DNA of 64,000 nt from Sclerodactyla briareus. Taxonomy: Eukaryota; Echinodermata; Holothuroidea; Dendrochirotida; Sclerodactylidae. Shown in pieces: positions 45,474 through 58,434 of this stretch. Each line of letters starts with the position of its first letter. The stretch's first letter is position 1. The stretch spans positions 1 through 64,000 of the forward strand of contig JAODTK010005821.1 of the NCBI GenBank assembly GCA_026419785.1, given 5' to 3'. A program made the translations under genes and the position numbers. The notes under the pieces were generated by a model, which was not told the origin of the DNA, made no database searches, and was given only the letters and a program-made list of their open reading frames with translations.

Positions 45474-48130
45474 GGAAAGTTTATTATACTTAAATATACT
45501 TGAATAAAATATTGTAAGTTCTCTCATTTTGTCTTGTGTACTCTCTTCTGTAGCAAAAATGTTTCCCTCTTCTATAGCCTTTAGGGCCATGTCCAATGTA
45601 GCCACCAGTTGAGTCTACTTCAGCTTCCAGCACTTGTTCACTGAAACTGATGTGCATTATCCTCCATAGCCACTGGTTTCCTATCTTCTATAGCCTGTGT
45701 TTTTTCCTTTTCTGTAGCCTGTTTTGTCCCTCTGTAGCAAAAAAATGTTTCCATTTTCTATAGCCTTTAGGGCCATGTCCTATGTAGCAGCCAAGTGAGT
45801 CGTCTTCAGCTGCCAGCACTGTTCCACTGTAAAACTGATGGTGCATATCCTCCATAGCCGCAGGTTTCCTAACTTCTATAGCCTTGTTTTTCTTTTCGGT
45901 AGCCTGGTTTTTCTCTCCTCCGCAGCCAAAGGTTTTCTGATATCTTCTGTAGACTAAGGACCAGCCATGCCAATGAGCCATAGTTAGACCACTTCAGCTG
46001 CCCCCCAGCACTTGTTCCACTGAAATGATGGTGCATTATACTCCTTAGGACACTGGTTTCCTAACTTCTATAGCCTTTTTCCTTTTCTGTAGCCTGTTTC
46101 TTCCTCTCTGCAGCCAAATGTTTCGCGCTCTTATGTAGCCTATGGACCATGTCACAATGTAGCCATATTTAGACCACTTCAGCTGCCCGGCACTTGTCAC
46201 TGAAACTGATGGTGGTGCATTATCCTCCATAGCCCGCTGGTTTCCTATCTTCTATAGCCTGTTTTTCCTTTTTCTGGTAGCCTGTTTTTCCTCTCCGCAG
46301 CCAAATGTTTTCTCTCTCTCTTAGCCTATCGAGCCTGTCCAATGTAGCCACTAGTTAGACCACTTCAGCTGCCAGCACTTGGTTGTCCACTGAAACTGAT
46401 GGTGCATTACCTCCTTAGCCGCTGTTTCATACTTCTATAGCCTGTGTTTCCTTGTCTGTAGGCTGTTTCCTTCCTCTCTGTAGCCAATGTTTTCTCTCTC
46501 TTCTGTAGCCTATGAGTCCATGTCCAATGTAGCCACTAGTTAGACCACTTCAGCTGCCAGCACTTGTTCCTGAACTGATGGTGCATTATCCTCCATAGCC
46601 GCTGGTTTCCTATCTTCTATAATGCCTGTTTTTTCTCTCTGTACAGCCAATGTTTTCTTCCTCTCTTCTGTACCTGCTGAGGCCCTGTCCACTGTAGCCA
46701 CCAGTTAGTCCACTTCAGCTGCCAGCACTTGTTCACTGAAACTGATGGTGCCTTATCCTCCATTAGGCCATCTGGTTTCTATCTTCGACTCGCCTGTTTT
46801 TCCTCTTAGTTAGCCTGTTTTGTCCTCTCTGTAGCAAAAATGTTTCCATTCTTCTAATCGTCTTTTAGGGCCATGGGCCAAGGTTAGACACGTTAGTCTT
46901 CCTTCAGCTGCCAGCATGGTTCACTGTTTGTAACTTGATTGGGGCCGTATCCTCCAGAAGCCGAGGTTTCCTACTTCTATAGCATGTTTTTCTTTTTCGT
47001 TAGCCTGTTTTTTCCTCTCGCAGCCAAATCGTTTTCTATCTATTCTGTGCCTACGGAGCATGTGCCAATGTAGCCACTAGTTAGACCACTTCAGCTGCCA
47101 GCCACTTTTGGTTTTCCTGAAAATTGACTGGTTGCAGTATCATCTCTTAGCCGTGGTTTCATAACGTTCGAGAGCCTGGTTTTCCTTTTCTGTAAGCCGT
47201 TTCTTCCTCTCTGCCAGCCAAATGTTTTATCTCTCTTCTGTAGCCTATGGAGCCATGTCCAATGTAGCCACTAGTTAGTCTACTTCAGGGCCATCATCTT
47301 GTTCATGAAATGATGTGCCATTATCCTCCATAGCCGATGGTTCTATCTTCTATAGCCTGTTTTTTCTTCCTGTAGCCATATGTTTTTCTCTCTTTCTGGT
47401 TAAGCCTCTGAGGCCCTGGTCCACTGTAGCTCGTAGCCACCAGTAAGTCCACTTTTCAGCGTCCAGCACTGTCCAATGAAAACTGATGTATTCATTATCT
47501 CCTAGCGCTGGTTTCATCCAACATTCTTTAGCCTGTTTTTCCTTTTCTGTAGCCTGTCTTCCTCTCTGTAGCCAAATGTCTTACTTCTTTTCTGTTAGCC
47601 TTCCACGGGGCCATGCCAACTGTACGACACAAGTTTGGTCTTCTCCCAGCCACCAGTCATCTGTCCACTGTAACTGACTGACGCATTATTCTCTGTAGCT
47701 GCTGGTTCCTTTCTGTAGCCTGTTTTTTCCTCTTCTGTAGCCAAAAAATTTTCTCTCTCTTCTGTAGCATCTGGGGCCTTGCCCGGTAGAAAACCAGGTT
47801 GCCTTCTCAGCCACGGTCATTTGTCTACTGTAACTGATGGTGCCTTGTCCTCTGTCGGTGCCTTGTCCGCGGTCAGTGACGTGTCCTCTGTCGGTGTCTT
47901 GTGCTCAGAGTCGGTAACCATCTGTACAGATGTGTTTGCATCATCTGTGCCCCCGAGGTCCTAGCCACATTAGACAAGTGTCCTGTTTTCAGCGCGTTGT
48001 TTTAGACAGTAAAGGTTGATGGCTCCTCCAGTCCTCTGGGGCTCTGTTCTAGGTGCTTCTGCTTTCACAGACGAGGTTTGTAGGGGCGCTGTTCCAGACA
48101 AGGGATGATGTAGACTCTGGTCAGGCAGAC
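45474..48130 (-). CDS. Protein with about twelve ~62-residue tandem repeats, 3' part
   Basis: On the minus strand a good acceptor (cttgttttctttgcag) at 48131 opens an exon that starts LPDQSLHHPLSGTAPLQ and SVKAEAPRTEPQRTGG. After a slip comes an acidic stretch (DDANTSVQMVTDSEHKTPTE, ADKAPTEDKAPSVTVDK) and then about twelve units of ~186 bp down to 45560. One unit reads AMEDNAPSVSVEQVLAAE, a variable part with YIGHGPKGYRR, then ATEGQNRLQKRKKQAIE and DRKP. The unit length is a multiple of three and acidic and basic patches alternate. Small indels break the frame in most units, so assembly error is likely. A minus-strand AATAAA lies at 45480-45485. The family is unknown. Confidence 0.55.
45560..47780 (-). 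repeat. ~186-bp tandem repeat array
   Basis: The word cctccatagccgctggtttc recurs near 45661, 45849, 46041, 46223, 46412, 46590, 46757, 46952, 47140, 47325, 47497 and 47692, spaced 167-195 bp. cttcagctgccagcacttg and gtagccactagttagacc also recur in most units. Confidence 0.95.
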
Positions 48131-48149
48131 CTGCAAAGAAAACAAGAGG

Positions 48150-51100
48150 AGATCATTGAAACTACAATGACAACCATGCAGCTAGCTCTTGATATTTTTC
48201 GTTTTTTTTGTGGGGCCAAACAGCCTGTTTTGTTGCAACAAGTTATAAGTCAATTGAAGCAAATGAGATATAGTTCAACAAGCTTTGCTCATTACCATTA
48301 TGTCGCTTCCAACAAAAAAAACCAATTACAAATAAAATAAATGATATATCAGGGTGATTTTATCTGGGAGCCAGGCTCCGTTTGATGCCTGTGAGCAGCC
48401 ATTTGGCGCTCATAAGCAGTGAAAATGACTACTACATAATGGCAAAGATACATTCTCATCTCCTCTCAAATGGAGCCTGTCCCATTTTCACTAAAATCAC
48501 CCTTTTATCATAATAGTCCATAATACTTTTAAAACAAGCATTCGCCACATTTTTAGAGGAGATTCGGGAGAATTATAGTGGGGCGGGGGAGCACTCCATA
48601 AGTAATAATTACAGATGGTCAATTCCATGATAAGGTCACATTGAAATTACTTTGAAAATTGAACATGTTGATAATTTTAGTAAATATTACACTGAGGTTT
48701 CTGAAAGAGTGAATTTTTTTTTTCTTTTCCGTGTGGATAGAGACGTACTAAAGTGAAGCCAAAGTAAGCGATTATCTCTAAATAAAGAGCAAAATTTTAT
48801 TTTGGATAATTTATCAGATATGATATTAGATATTTTTAAGTTTAAAGCGGATGTTGTTACATATAGGAAGAAGAATTTCATTAAAAAAAAAAAATTTTTA
48901 CATTGGATGGTGGGTTGTAATTTCCCGATGGAAACACCCTCTTTTTAGGTCACGCAAGTCACAAAAAATTGGCATACGTGATCATGTGTGCAAAGTTTAA
49001 AAAAAAAAACAATGTCAAGTCTGCGAAAAAATGAATTGCAAATATTCAAATTAATTGGGGTGGGGTTCTGCTATGGAACGAAAAGAAAAGTTGTTCTTCA
49101 AACGATCTTCACGCTTCAAAACACGGCAAATCAGACACAAAAAAACTCAGTTTCGCAAAACATCCAAAATGGTCGCCGTCAAAGCAGTCGGGGCAACGCC
49201 CACTTTTTTTTACCCATTCAGGATTCATCAAAGGATTATGTGTGCAAAGCTCATATGGATCCGGACAAGGAACTAGGGAGTTATTGTACAAACACTATCA
49301 ATTCAGTTCTGTTGAAAATCCGAGATGGCCGCAGCCAGAGGGTGCAGACGCGCTCACATTCGATCCTCATACAAGCTTTGTAAGGGCAAACATGTGTAGA
49401 AAGTTCAGTAGTGGATACAGAGGGGGTCCAGCAGGTTTTTCCGGCCCCCTCCCTTTTTGGTTCAGAGTTTTTTGAAACACCAATTGTATTCTACCAATGA
49501 GGGAGTCGCTGGTTCGGGGGGGTAGGACCCCCCCTCCATTTTCACACTAGATTATTTCATGATTATTGAAAGAGATTGCCCAGTTGACCTCACTTCAGGA
49601 CAGTGTACTCATGGGAAAACCATGGGAAACCCAATTTATCCCAGGTTTCACTGTGGTGGTGAGGGATAGGATATTAAACTTTTTTTTAGAGGAGTTCCGA
49701 AAGATTGTTCTTTTATTTGTGCAGTGTGTGTCTGCCTCAGACTGCCAGGCTACCAAGGAAGCTAGCTTGACACCATATTATTATCATTTCCTCATTTTGC
49801 AACTATGGACTAATGATTTCTGGAGCTGCGTGCAGGCAGCCAAGGGTTAACCAATTATTTCCCCTACCATTGACCATTGTGTTTACAAGAGTTACATGTT
49901 GAGAGGCAGTTTCAACACCATCAAGAACCTTCTCTTGACCTGTGTTCCATAATCACATCCGCTAAACTCTCAGAGCATTCCACTGTGGGAATAAGGGTTT
50001 CTCACAGATTTACAAGGCTTGCTGAAAACTAGCGAACAATTGATGTTTAGGTGCATGTCATTGAGTTAATTTTCCACCTATACGATATCAAAGTTAGGTT
50101 ACTGGGTGATGGAAACCAAAAGCATACTAGGTCCCAGCGATCCTCCCACGGCCGATTCTCCATTAACGACTGGCTTTATGTTCTTTGCTTCAATTTTCAT
50201 TGTTGGAGTATGCCGTTACTGTTACACTTAAATTAAAGAAGATTAAAAAAAAGTTACGTGGTAATTGTAGGGTGGCTGGGGGAATGGGGGGAGGGGATAG
50301 GAGGTTAGGTAGCCACACCCTGTGGTTCTTAGAACTTGTAAAGGTCACCTGCAGGTCAACATAATGTCCCTGTCCACTAGTAACAGCAGCGAGATTGCCC
50401 CATCTAATTAAACACTTGGCCATCTGTACTCCCATGGGTGAAGCACCAGGGTCTCAACGGCTGAGACATCCCTGGATTCTTGACACAACCCAGACAGGGC
50501 AATTAATTAACGAGCAAATCACACTTCGGATCTTGAAGCGCAGAACTGATGAGGCGTCGGCAAAACTTATGTGAAGGAAGGAGGGAGCAAAAGCAAGTAG
50601 TAGCAATGAATGGGCCTGTACTGGATCTGTCTAGGCTAATGATGAGAATGCATGAAGCGACATCTATTTGTGGGGCGATGTGTAAATATATAAAAACAAA
50701 TTCACATTAACGAATATCCGAATGTAACTCGAATGAGTTGGGGACTGCAATTTCTGCTTATTTGATAGAGGGAGGATAAGGCTGGGGGAGAGGAGAGGGG
50801 GGACAAGGGGTTTGCCAGAACCCCTGATAACGACACATCAAGTATATTATATAGCCTGAAGCTGGTGATGCAAGCCCCCCCCCCCCAATAACCCACATGT
50901 CGAACATAGTCTTCACAAAAGACTTTGTATTATAGGGGAAGCCATGGTTTCCCCCGTGATGTTACAAAGCAAATGCGAGAGTGGATTATGCCTTACCGAC
51001 ACACTCGATCAACTGAAATTTGCTGCCATAAAGTGATGAATAGAAAGTACCAAAAGTCAGGTCATACTGTTGTATTCACATGACCATTGGCCTGGTAAAC

Positions 51101-53370
51101 AGTCACTTGGAGTTGGAGGCCCAGCTAGTGGTGTGCACAATGGGGGAGTCAGAGGGGGTGGAGGGTGGTGGTTAGGGTTCTCTCATTCTGAGTTTAGGTC
51201 ACGTTATTTCAAATTCTGGCCCCCCATACCACAATTTCTGTGCTACGGGGCACAATGACAACCACATTCTGGACACTAAACCAATCAGTAACCACTGCGC
51301 ACCAGAGGGTGTGTTCCAAGGTGCAGCTCACAGTCATGTTGCAGATCCAACACCCTCCAGCCCATAAAGGGGGGGGGGGGGGAAAGTTGTCAATCCAATG
51401 ATATAAACTGCCAAAATTTTCAAATATATCAACTACTATTGCTGACTATTTCCATGTCCATTGAATTCAGACATCGCCGTGCCAGATTCAACTATTTGCC
51501 ATTCCCCTTGACAAACAGTTTTAGCCCCATTAACGTGATAACAGCAAACAATCAAACCCTGTTTATGCCGGTGATGTTTAATGTTATGTTACAAGAGTAG
51601 CAATACAGTCACTACAGCTCACCAAAATTCACACGCTTTAAGGAAGGCTCGACACTCCTACACAAAAGAAGTGCAACTGTACCACATTTTTACCTTCTGT
51701 GATCTCAACCGACTACTAAATCATTCCATGATGATGACGTCAGGCTGAATAAGATTTTTTCCCATGGATGTTGGAGCTAACCGTAGCTAAAACCAAGTGG
51801 TAACAATTGACATGTACTTTCTGTTTGCACAAAGTGCTTTCAGTCACGGAAGTAAAAACTGATATGGAATCGTTCAATGAAAGCTTGCCAGCTGATTGTA
51901 TGAAGGGCAGAGTGTTGGTTTAGCACCGAAATTAAACTGTTAACGCAACCGGGGCCATTATTCTCTGGCAAACATGGACGTCACGGGTGACTGAGCATGC
52001 TGTATTGGTGAATTGTTACAAAAGAATGGCTTTACAACTCTCCGCTTGAATGGCGAGACCTGCTGGCAATTCATGGGTCGTGGGAACCTCTTCCTAATCT
52101 GAGCGCAGAACAATGGGCAAGTGTTGAAAGCTGTGCGAGTCAAGGTCAATGTGAGCAAAGTGGAATAGAGGGGGCAATATAGATTTGAGTTATGTCAATA
52201 CCATAGGGGTCGACCAATGCTTTCACAGACTGTTCAGTATAACTGAATGGTTATATAACTTGGGTGTAAACTCCATCTGAATCCTAACCTCATCGTATGA
52301 AGATGACATGACATTTAGAATATGTATCCCAGGTGGATAAAGGTGAGCACAGGGCTGCCAAATCCTTAGTTTTCCCATCGATTTGGTCGAAAGACTGTCA
52401 TATCATAGGCTCACTAAATTGCTCTAGAACATTTTTGTACATAGGTCCAATAATGTAAGTGGGAATTGAGTTGATTTTTCAGGTGATTTCCCTGTTACCT
52501 TCTTTGAATCAAGATGAGAAAATGACCAAGTGACAGCCCTGGGTGGGTAAAGGTTACCAGCACCAGACGTGGAGCCAAGATTTCGCCAACGAGGGAGCGT
52601 TCCTGTTCAGCAGTATCGTTTGACACAGTGCACCTCACCCTACCCTGTACACCAAAACCTTCATTTTTCATGTTTTCATTCTCCTCTTTTTTTTTTCTCA
52701 CATTCGCTCGATTCTTCCCTCCTCCTCTGCTCCCCAACACCCTCTCGATTTTTTCAGGGGGCGTGCCCCCTGCCCCCTAGCCACTTCCCCCACTGGCGCC
52801 GCCCCTGACCAGCACATTAACTTATGTATGTTATATAGTGTAATCTTAAATTCTAATGCATTTCAATGCACCACTCCAAACCCTTGTGGAGAAGGGTATA
52901 CAGTTCTAAATCTGTTTGTTGCTGTGAAATTGTGCTGCTGAAATTTTTCACCAGTACATAGCAGGGGTGGGGAGGGGTGCATACAATGTCCCACAAATAG
53001 TCAGAAAAATTACCTTGCCAACCCAGTACTATGTAAAAATGCCAGACACTCAGTAGCATATTGGAGTGGTGCATGGTCATTGAGGGGCGAATAGAGTAAA
53101 TGTGAAATTGATTCAAACGTCCCACACTCCCCATGTGCTCATTATGTTTGAGTATAAGATGCTGTATAATCCTCCATTTGAACTTGACTCCTTCTAGGAG
53201 CCCAGACTTTTGAACCATATATACCGTGCCGTGCAATGCCTGCGGTTCAGCCACTGGGGCTCCATTGACATACTAAGCATATACAGGGTGACAATGATGC
53301 TTTCTTATTCTCCCTATCATGATGTAACACCACCTACAGTTGAAAGGGTTTATTTTGCTACCATTGTTGC
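48150..53370. other. No strongly supported gene
   Basis: Weak exon signals only. The minus strand at 49594-49650 has a good acceptor and donor (ctcaccaccacag; ctgaa|gtgagg) around ETWDKLGFPWFSHEYTVL. The plus strand at 49723-49850 has a good acceptor before CVSASDCQATKEASLTP. They overlap in neighbourhood and cannot both be trusted. Confidence 0.3.
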
Positions 53371-53372
53371 AG

Positions 53373-53476
53373 GACCTTTTCAGGGCATATTCCCCTCACA
53401 GTTGGAACCAGGTCATAAGGCCGCTAAGTTGATAAGTCCTGCACAATTGATGCATGCATTGTGGGCAAATATTTGA
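53373..53476 (+). CDS. Candidate terminal exon, unknown gene
   Basis: A strong acceptor (tattttgctaccattgttgcag region) opens (G)PFQGIFPSQLEPGHKAA, then KLISPAQLMHALWANI and TGA, phase 1. Thirty-four open codons can occur by chance, and no upstream partner exon or AATAAA was found. Confidence 0.3.
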
Positions 53477-53479
53477 TGT

Positions 53480-55030
53480 CAATTTTACTCTGCACAATAA
53501 TCCACCAACAGTTCAAAAGACAATTATTTGTTGGAGAGGGAGGGGGGGAGGGGGGTAGATGCCAAGCAATTTGATTGTTGTATTATCCAGCATTGCATGT
53601 CTTTTTGACAATTCTCACGGATCCTTATCAAATATGCAATCTGTTCTATAACACGAAACTGTCATTTTCCGTTATGATAGTCATCACCCTCAGTTCACCT
53701 TACAGCAATGACATGGCAGTTCAAAGCTGAATTGGGGAGAGCAAGAATATTGAATCCATAGATGTGGATGTGGCATGACCTACCCTACTAAGGCTGAGGG
53801 TCAAGAATAAGATAGGTGAGATAACAGTAATGTGCGCTAGTGTTTGCACCTTAACCTTAACTTTCACGTGACTCATTTAGTAAACACAGTGATTGGCACT
53901 GTTTATTAAAAAAGGTATTATTTTAAGTGTGCATACCTTTCAAAATTTGCATCCTCAATCAGGTAAATTTCTGAATAATAGTCGACCATTGCATTAACGG
54001 CACACGATAAATCCCTGATATGTTTAAATGCTTACATTGAGGAGGGGGGTTATAACACATTAACACAGATCTCTTCTAAACTCCACTGCTATTTATTTCC
54101 TTTGGGTTGTCTAGCCTAGCCTAGGTAAATTTGTTGCGGTGAGTTTAGTGGTCCATAATGTTCATGTTTATTTTTATGTCAAAAAACTTGGATGGTGCAT
54201 CAATGCATACCATATTCACCGAAACAGTTCAGGGTGAACTGAAAGGCTGATTCAATAAATGGCTGGTGCTCAGAACGAAATCTAACAAAATTAAAAAATC
54301 AGTTTTGATCTAGTCTGCTGCAATCATCAGAACCACATACAGCATCTTTCAGTTATTTATTTTTTTAAAGCATGTTAACTGATAAGAAAATTGAGCCAAG
54401 TACGATATCTATCAGTCCTTATTTGGGCAAAGTATGCAGGAAGTCACCAAGAATGGGTTCGTCAAAATAATGCACATGTATCCCCGAAGAAATTCATGTT
54501 GAATTCAGGATTTTGACCTGAATAACCCGGATCCCAGGACTTATATGAGCACACCTAGAGATAGACACTACCCCCAAAGCAGCAAGACACTCGCGTTCGT
54601 CTGAAGCGAGCCGTCACCACACAGGTGTCAAACATATCGACAGGATGGCCTGAAGGGTGTGCGTTCCACCCACTGAAAACTGACAATTTAACAGCTGAAA
54701 TTGGGTTATAGGGTTTTAATATTGATGCTGTACTCCAGTCAGTTGGTCAGCTCTGCTCGCTTCTTATAAAGGTAGTAGCGTTACCATCAATAACCTATTG
54801 TGATACTTACCCATATGCTATCATAACGAGTCAGAGACAATGGGGCAAATGTTCGACGAGCACCAGAGTCATCATTTTACCAATCCACCTGTCATCTCCG
54901 GTCATCAATGGCTGGTCATGTTTTATAGTAGGCAGAGCAAAAACTAACATGAAACTAGCTGTGTTTAAATTTAGGAGAGTGTGTAGCTTGGGTAGGTGGA
55001 TGCAGGAGTGTATGCAGAGATTTGTTATGG
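53480..55030. other. No supported gene
   Basis: AT-rich with G-runs near 53540; nothing recognisable. Confidence 0.4.
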
Positions 55031-55034
55031 GGGG

Positions 55035-55260
55035 GGGGGGGGGGGGAAAGGGGGGTTGAGGTCGGAACCCAAGGGAAGTGTGCCCTCACCCTCCATATTG
55101 GCAAATAAGTACAATTTATGAGCCCCTAGACACATGCTGGTGATGCTGCTGCAATATTTGCTAAATAACACATGCAAAAACTTCCACTGAACTGCAAAAC
55201 ACAGTTTTTGTGTTAAAATTATTACTTGGGTCATGCGGAAGTTCTGACCCCCCCTCAGAG
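55035..55260 (-). repeat. Family Q dispersed repeat, copy 2 (inverted)
   Basis: Reverse complement of 39575-39790, and it also begins at a poly-G run (about 55030-55047). Indels separate the two copies. Confidence 0.7.
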
Positions 55261-55612
55261 CTGAAGTTTCCAAACTGTCAAGAAAAGCTAAATAATTATA
55301 TAATATATAATTATAATATAATAAATTATATAAAAATAATATTTCTTGGCTAGTTCCCCCTCCCATGAAATTCAAAAAAACAATGCACCACTAGGGGATA
55401 ATTGCATCCCCTGTCAGGATCGCCACAAATGAAATTGGTTATTGTCCCTATGATGGCTGTATAACTGACACCATTGTCACACTGATGGTATTGAACTCTG
55501 CACTAAATTACTGATATGAATCTGGTTAAACTCAACAATATGATCTTTTCTTTGGTAGTTAGGCTGGTAAGTATGATATTTTAATAACACCAGTGTTCCA
55601 TTGTTTCACCAG

Positions 55613-55750
55613 GTCATCTTGGATGGTAACTGGTGGAATGGGTGGAGCCAATTCACCAACATTGCAATTCTAGTATACAATCATTTCCTCTTCCTTCAAA
55701 GAGTTTTGAAGAAGAAGCAGTTGAGGAAACTGTTCACTAATTATTTCTAA
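55613..55750 (+). CDS. Candidate terminal exon, unknown gene
   Basis: The acceptor cagtgttccattgtttcaccag opens 45 codons: VILDGNWWNGWSQFTNIAIL, then VYNHFLFLQRVLKKKQLRKL and FTNYF, TAA. It has a hydrophobic middle and a basic C-terminus. AATAAA lies at 55931-55936, 181 bp after the stop. Phase 0 start. It has no ATG and could only be the end of a spliced gene. The family is not recognised. Confidence 0.4.
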   Translation, partial: VILDGNWWNGWSQFTNIAILVYNHFLFLQRVLKKKQLRKLFTNYF

Positions 55751-56340
55751 GGATATCCATCCATCCATTAATAATTCAAAATATCTCATCAGTATGTACA
55801 GGAATCAGGCAGACAGGTTTCCAGTAAATTTGGGTCTAGAGTAGAGACACTGTTACAATGCCAAAAAACGAACACATTCTGCATGAAATATCACATTTAT
55901 TAGCTTCTGCTCTGCAATTCAGTAAAGATGAATAAAATTGAGTATTTTATTTTCAAATCAAGTGGAAAATTGAGAGGCTGGAGGGGAGGGGATCGATGAG
56001 GGAACTGACACCCTTAATGGTTGTAACAGCTACCATGCCCTTATGTGTCATTGTATGAAAGGTGAACATTCGGAGAGCTTGTTCGTGTTTAAATAAGGGT
56101 CAAGAAAATCACTTCCTGTGACCATGAAAGTTGACAAGAAAAATTCACCAGCGAATACCAACTGGATGTCATTGGGCAATTCAGGGATTGTGGAAAGGTT
56201 CTGGTATTCACACCTCAGACAGTTGGAGCTGGTTGCTTAATGCGTCGGGTGCTGAACTGAATGGAAGGTTTCACCTTGCAAGAGAGAGCACTGAGCCATA
56301 TCATCGAGGAAAGTACTACAAGAGTGGACCAGGAGCACAG

Positions 56341-56431
<91 letters not shown>

Positions 56432-56459
56432 GGGGGGGGGGGGGGGGGGGGAGGGGGGA
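56341..56459. repeat. Poly-G tract
   Basis: About 119 bases, nearly all G with a few A. Poly-Gly ORFs over it are meaningless. Just upstream an ATG frame (56261, MEGFTLQERALSHIIEES) runs into the tract and could be a coding exon whose end is lost in it. Confidence 0.95.
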
Positions 56460-57518
56460 GTGATATGCTGTGAACAGATTTACTTTGGCCAAAACACTCT
56501 CCCAGGTGTAGTCTTGTGATACTTGATATTCCCGATTACTGCTGCTTTATATACACTCGCAGAATTTATGCAGTGCGCCATCACGCAAACTCGTACTCTC
56601 GGTCTTTGGTATCATCATCTTGTCCAATTTGTATTCTGCTTCCAATATAGATGAAGCCAATCACAACACTGATAGGGAACACACCCCCGCTTCAGATATT
56701 TCAAATATGCTAATATACGTTGACATAAGTTGGCTGACAGTGTATGGTGCACACAACGTATTAGTAATGCACACATAACTTGTTTCTAACATATTTATGG
56801 TGTATATATGAAGAACCCATGCCATATTCGACATATGTCAGGCAACCGGGGTCATTTCCTCTTGACACTCATGAGGATGGAGAGTCCGTACCGCGCACAA
56901 ATCGCAATTCTTCGATATCAGCAAGATGTTCTTCAAATGAATAGGGGTTGGAGAGGTCAACAGAGGAGGGTCTGGGTCAGACCATGGATCTAGAGAGGAC
57001 TTCAGTTTGGCCTGTAAAGAAGACCAGGCATCATTCAAGAAGCCCCCCCCCCCAAATCCTCTTTAAGCCGTCAAGCGATTGTACTTTATAGCGGAAGGGG
57101 GATTAACAACACTGCCACTAAAATACAGCGTTTTCTTAAAGCTCTCGCTTTCCCTTCCCATTGTAATGGGTGTACACTACTAGTTATGAGGCCTACTGAC
57201 ACGGGTACATTTTCAGACACATTTTGCCTTCGCCAGTCGTATGTTACTTACTCGCCATAAGCTATGCAAAATCAGTCAGTGCACCACTTATACGTTTGAC
57301 ACGCATCACATATACAATCAACACGATAGGTATATGCTGTAGTTACGCTCAACTCACAGTTTTGCACAGAATATCGACATATGCCAGCCAAGGTAATAAC
57401 AATTCTGTCATACACTAGGTGTAAGTTACTCTAAAACGTCATAGTGTGATGTTGTTCTTGTACAGCTAGTGCCAGTCCTCATCTGTTGTTTTCATTGTTT
57501 CTTTGTTCATTCTTTCAG

Positions 57519-57551
57519 GGCATTGAAACCTTTGTATTATATGCTTTATAA
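57519..57551 (+). CDS. Possible short terminal exon
   Basis: An excellent acceptor (ttctttgttcattctttcag) precedes GIETFVLYAL and TAA. The signal is strong but the exon is only ten codons, so this is a weak call. Confidence 0.2.
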   Translation, partial: GIETFVLYAL

Positions 57552-57768
57552 ATGTTCATGTGTGACAATTATTATAATCAAGTACAATGATGTCACCCAA
57601 CACACAATTTGGAGATGTTGTCTCATTGCTCTATTTCACCTTTACTAATGTGGCAAAGTTGTACTTAGCTGGAGTAATAGTCAATGAATTGTTCCCATTT
57701 CTACCAGGGAACAGTGAAAGGATGATCGCAAAATAAACAGGGCAATATGGTAACCACATGTTCATCAC

Positions 57769-57824
57769 TCTACACATAAAGAAATCAAAACAGGAGTCTA
57801 CACATAAAGAAATCAAAACATGAG
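57769..57824. repeat. 28-bp direct duplication
   Basis: tctacacataaagaaatcaa occurs at 57769 and 57797, with the following bases aacaggag and aacatgag. Confidence 0.95.
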
Positions 57825-57935
57825 TGAGCAAATAGAATAACAAGCCAATACATTCCTTGAAGATTTCTTGCTGTAACAACTATGGACTATGAGACTGTTG
57901 ACTATGAAAACACTGCCAAGGAGACAAAACTCTAG

Positions 57936-57941
57936 TTTATT
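57936..57941 (-). terminator. Possible poly(A) signal for the 58304-58902 gene
   Basis: AATAAA on the minus strand, 363 bp beyond the stop codon at 58304. No nearer AATAAA was found. Confidence 0.35.
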
Positions 57942-58303
57942 TTGACTCTTTCTGCTATCCTCCTGGCCCAACTCTAAAAAAAAAAAAAAAGTATGACCTC
58001 TCTACCGAAAATATATTGATGTTTTTGAGGGTACACTCATCAGTTCAATCAGAGTAACCTACATGGGGGGATGGGAAAGTGAGGGATGTGATCAATCATT
58101 TGAGTCAGGATTTCCAAGAAAGTTCACTCTGGGAATTCCAATGAACGAGCCATATAAGTCCAGATCAAAGAGGAAGGACGTGGCATGTGAATTCAGCTAC
58201 ACAAATGAAACAGCATGACTTCATTTCAAAGTGCAATTTGCAAAGTGAAATCTTAAAATCTCCAGGATATATGACACTTTTTTTTTTTCAAATGGGATAT
58301 TTG

Positions 58304-58434
58304 CTAATTATATGCCCGATGCCAATCCTTTGACTTTTGAACGGAAGAAGGCTGTGCCTCCTTGGTTTGTCTCGACGCTGAGTTCGGGTAATCCAACGTA
58401 TATGCCACCACACCTTTGTCCTTGTTCCAGTCTC
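58304..58434 (-). CDS. Last exon of unknown gene with Ala/Gly-rich segment
   Basis: The acceptor is gggcactcctccgcacag. It starts in phase 1, completing Gly, and reads DWNKDKGVVAYTLDYPNS, then ASRQTKEAQPSSVQKSKD and WHRAYN before TAG at 58304-58306. The phase matches the exon at 58690, 255 bp upstream on the minus strand. It has no frame slip. The tail is polar and basic. The family is unknown; see the 58690 entry. Confidence 0.6.

Noticed and set aside
49566-49850. Plus-strand ORF of 94 codons
   Set aside because: A minus-strand exon candidate overlaps it with better splice sites; neither is strong enough to list as a gene.
52853-53254. 133-codon minus-strand ORF
   Set aside because: Length is within chance for 64 kb in six frames; composition is mixed, with no motif and no splice signals.
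56131-56473. Poly-Gly ORFs
   Set aside because: Translations of the poly-G tract; only the short part before the tract might be coding.
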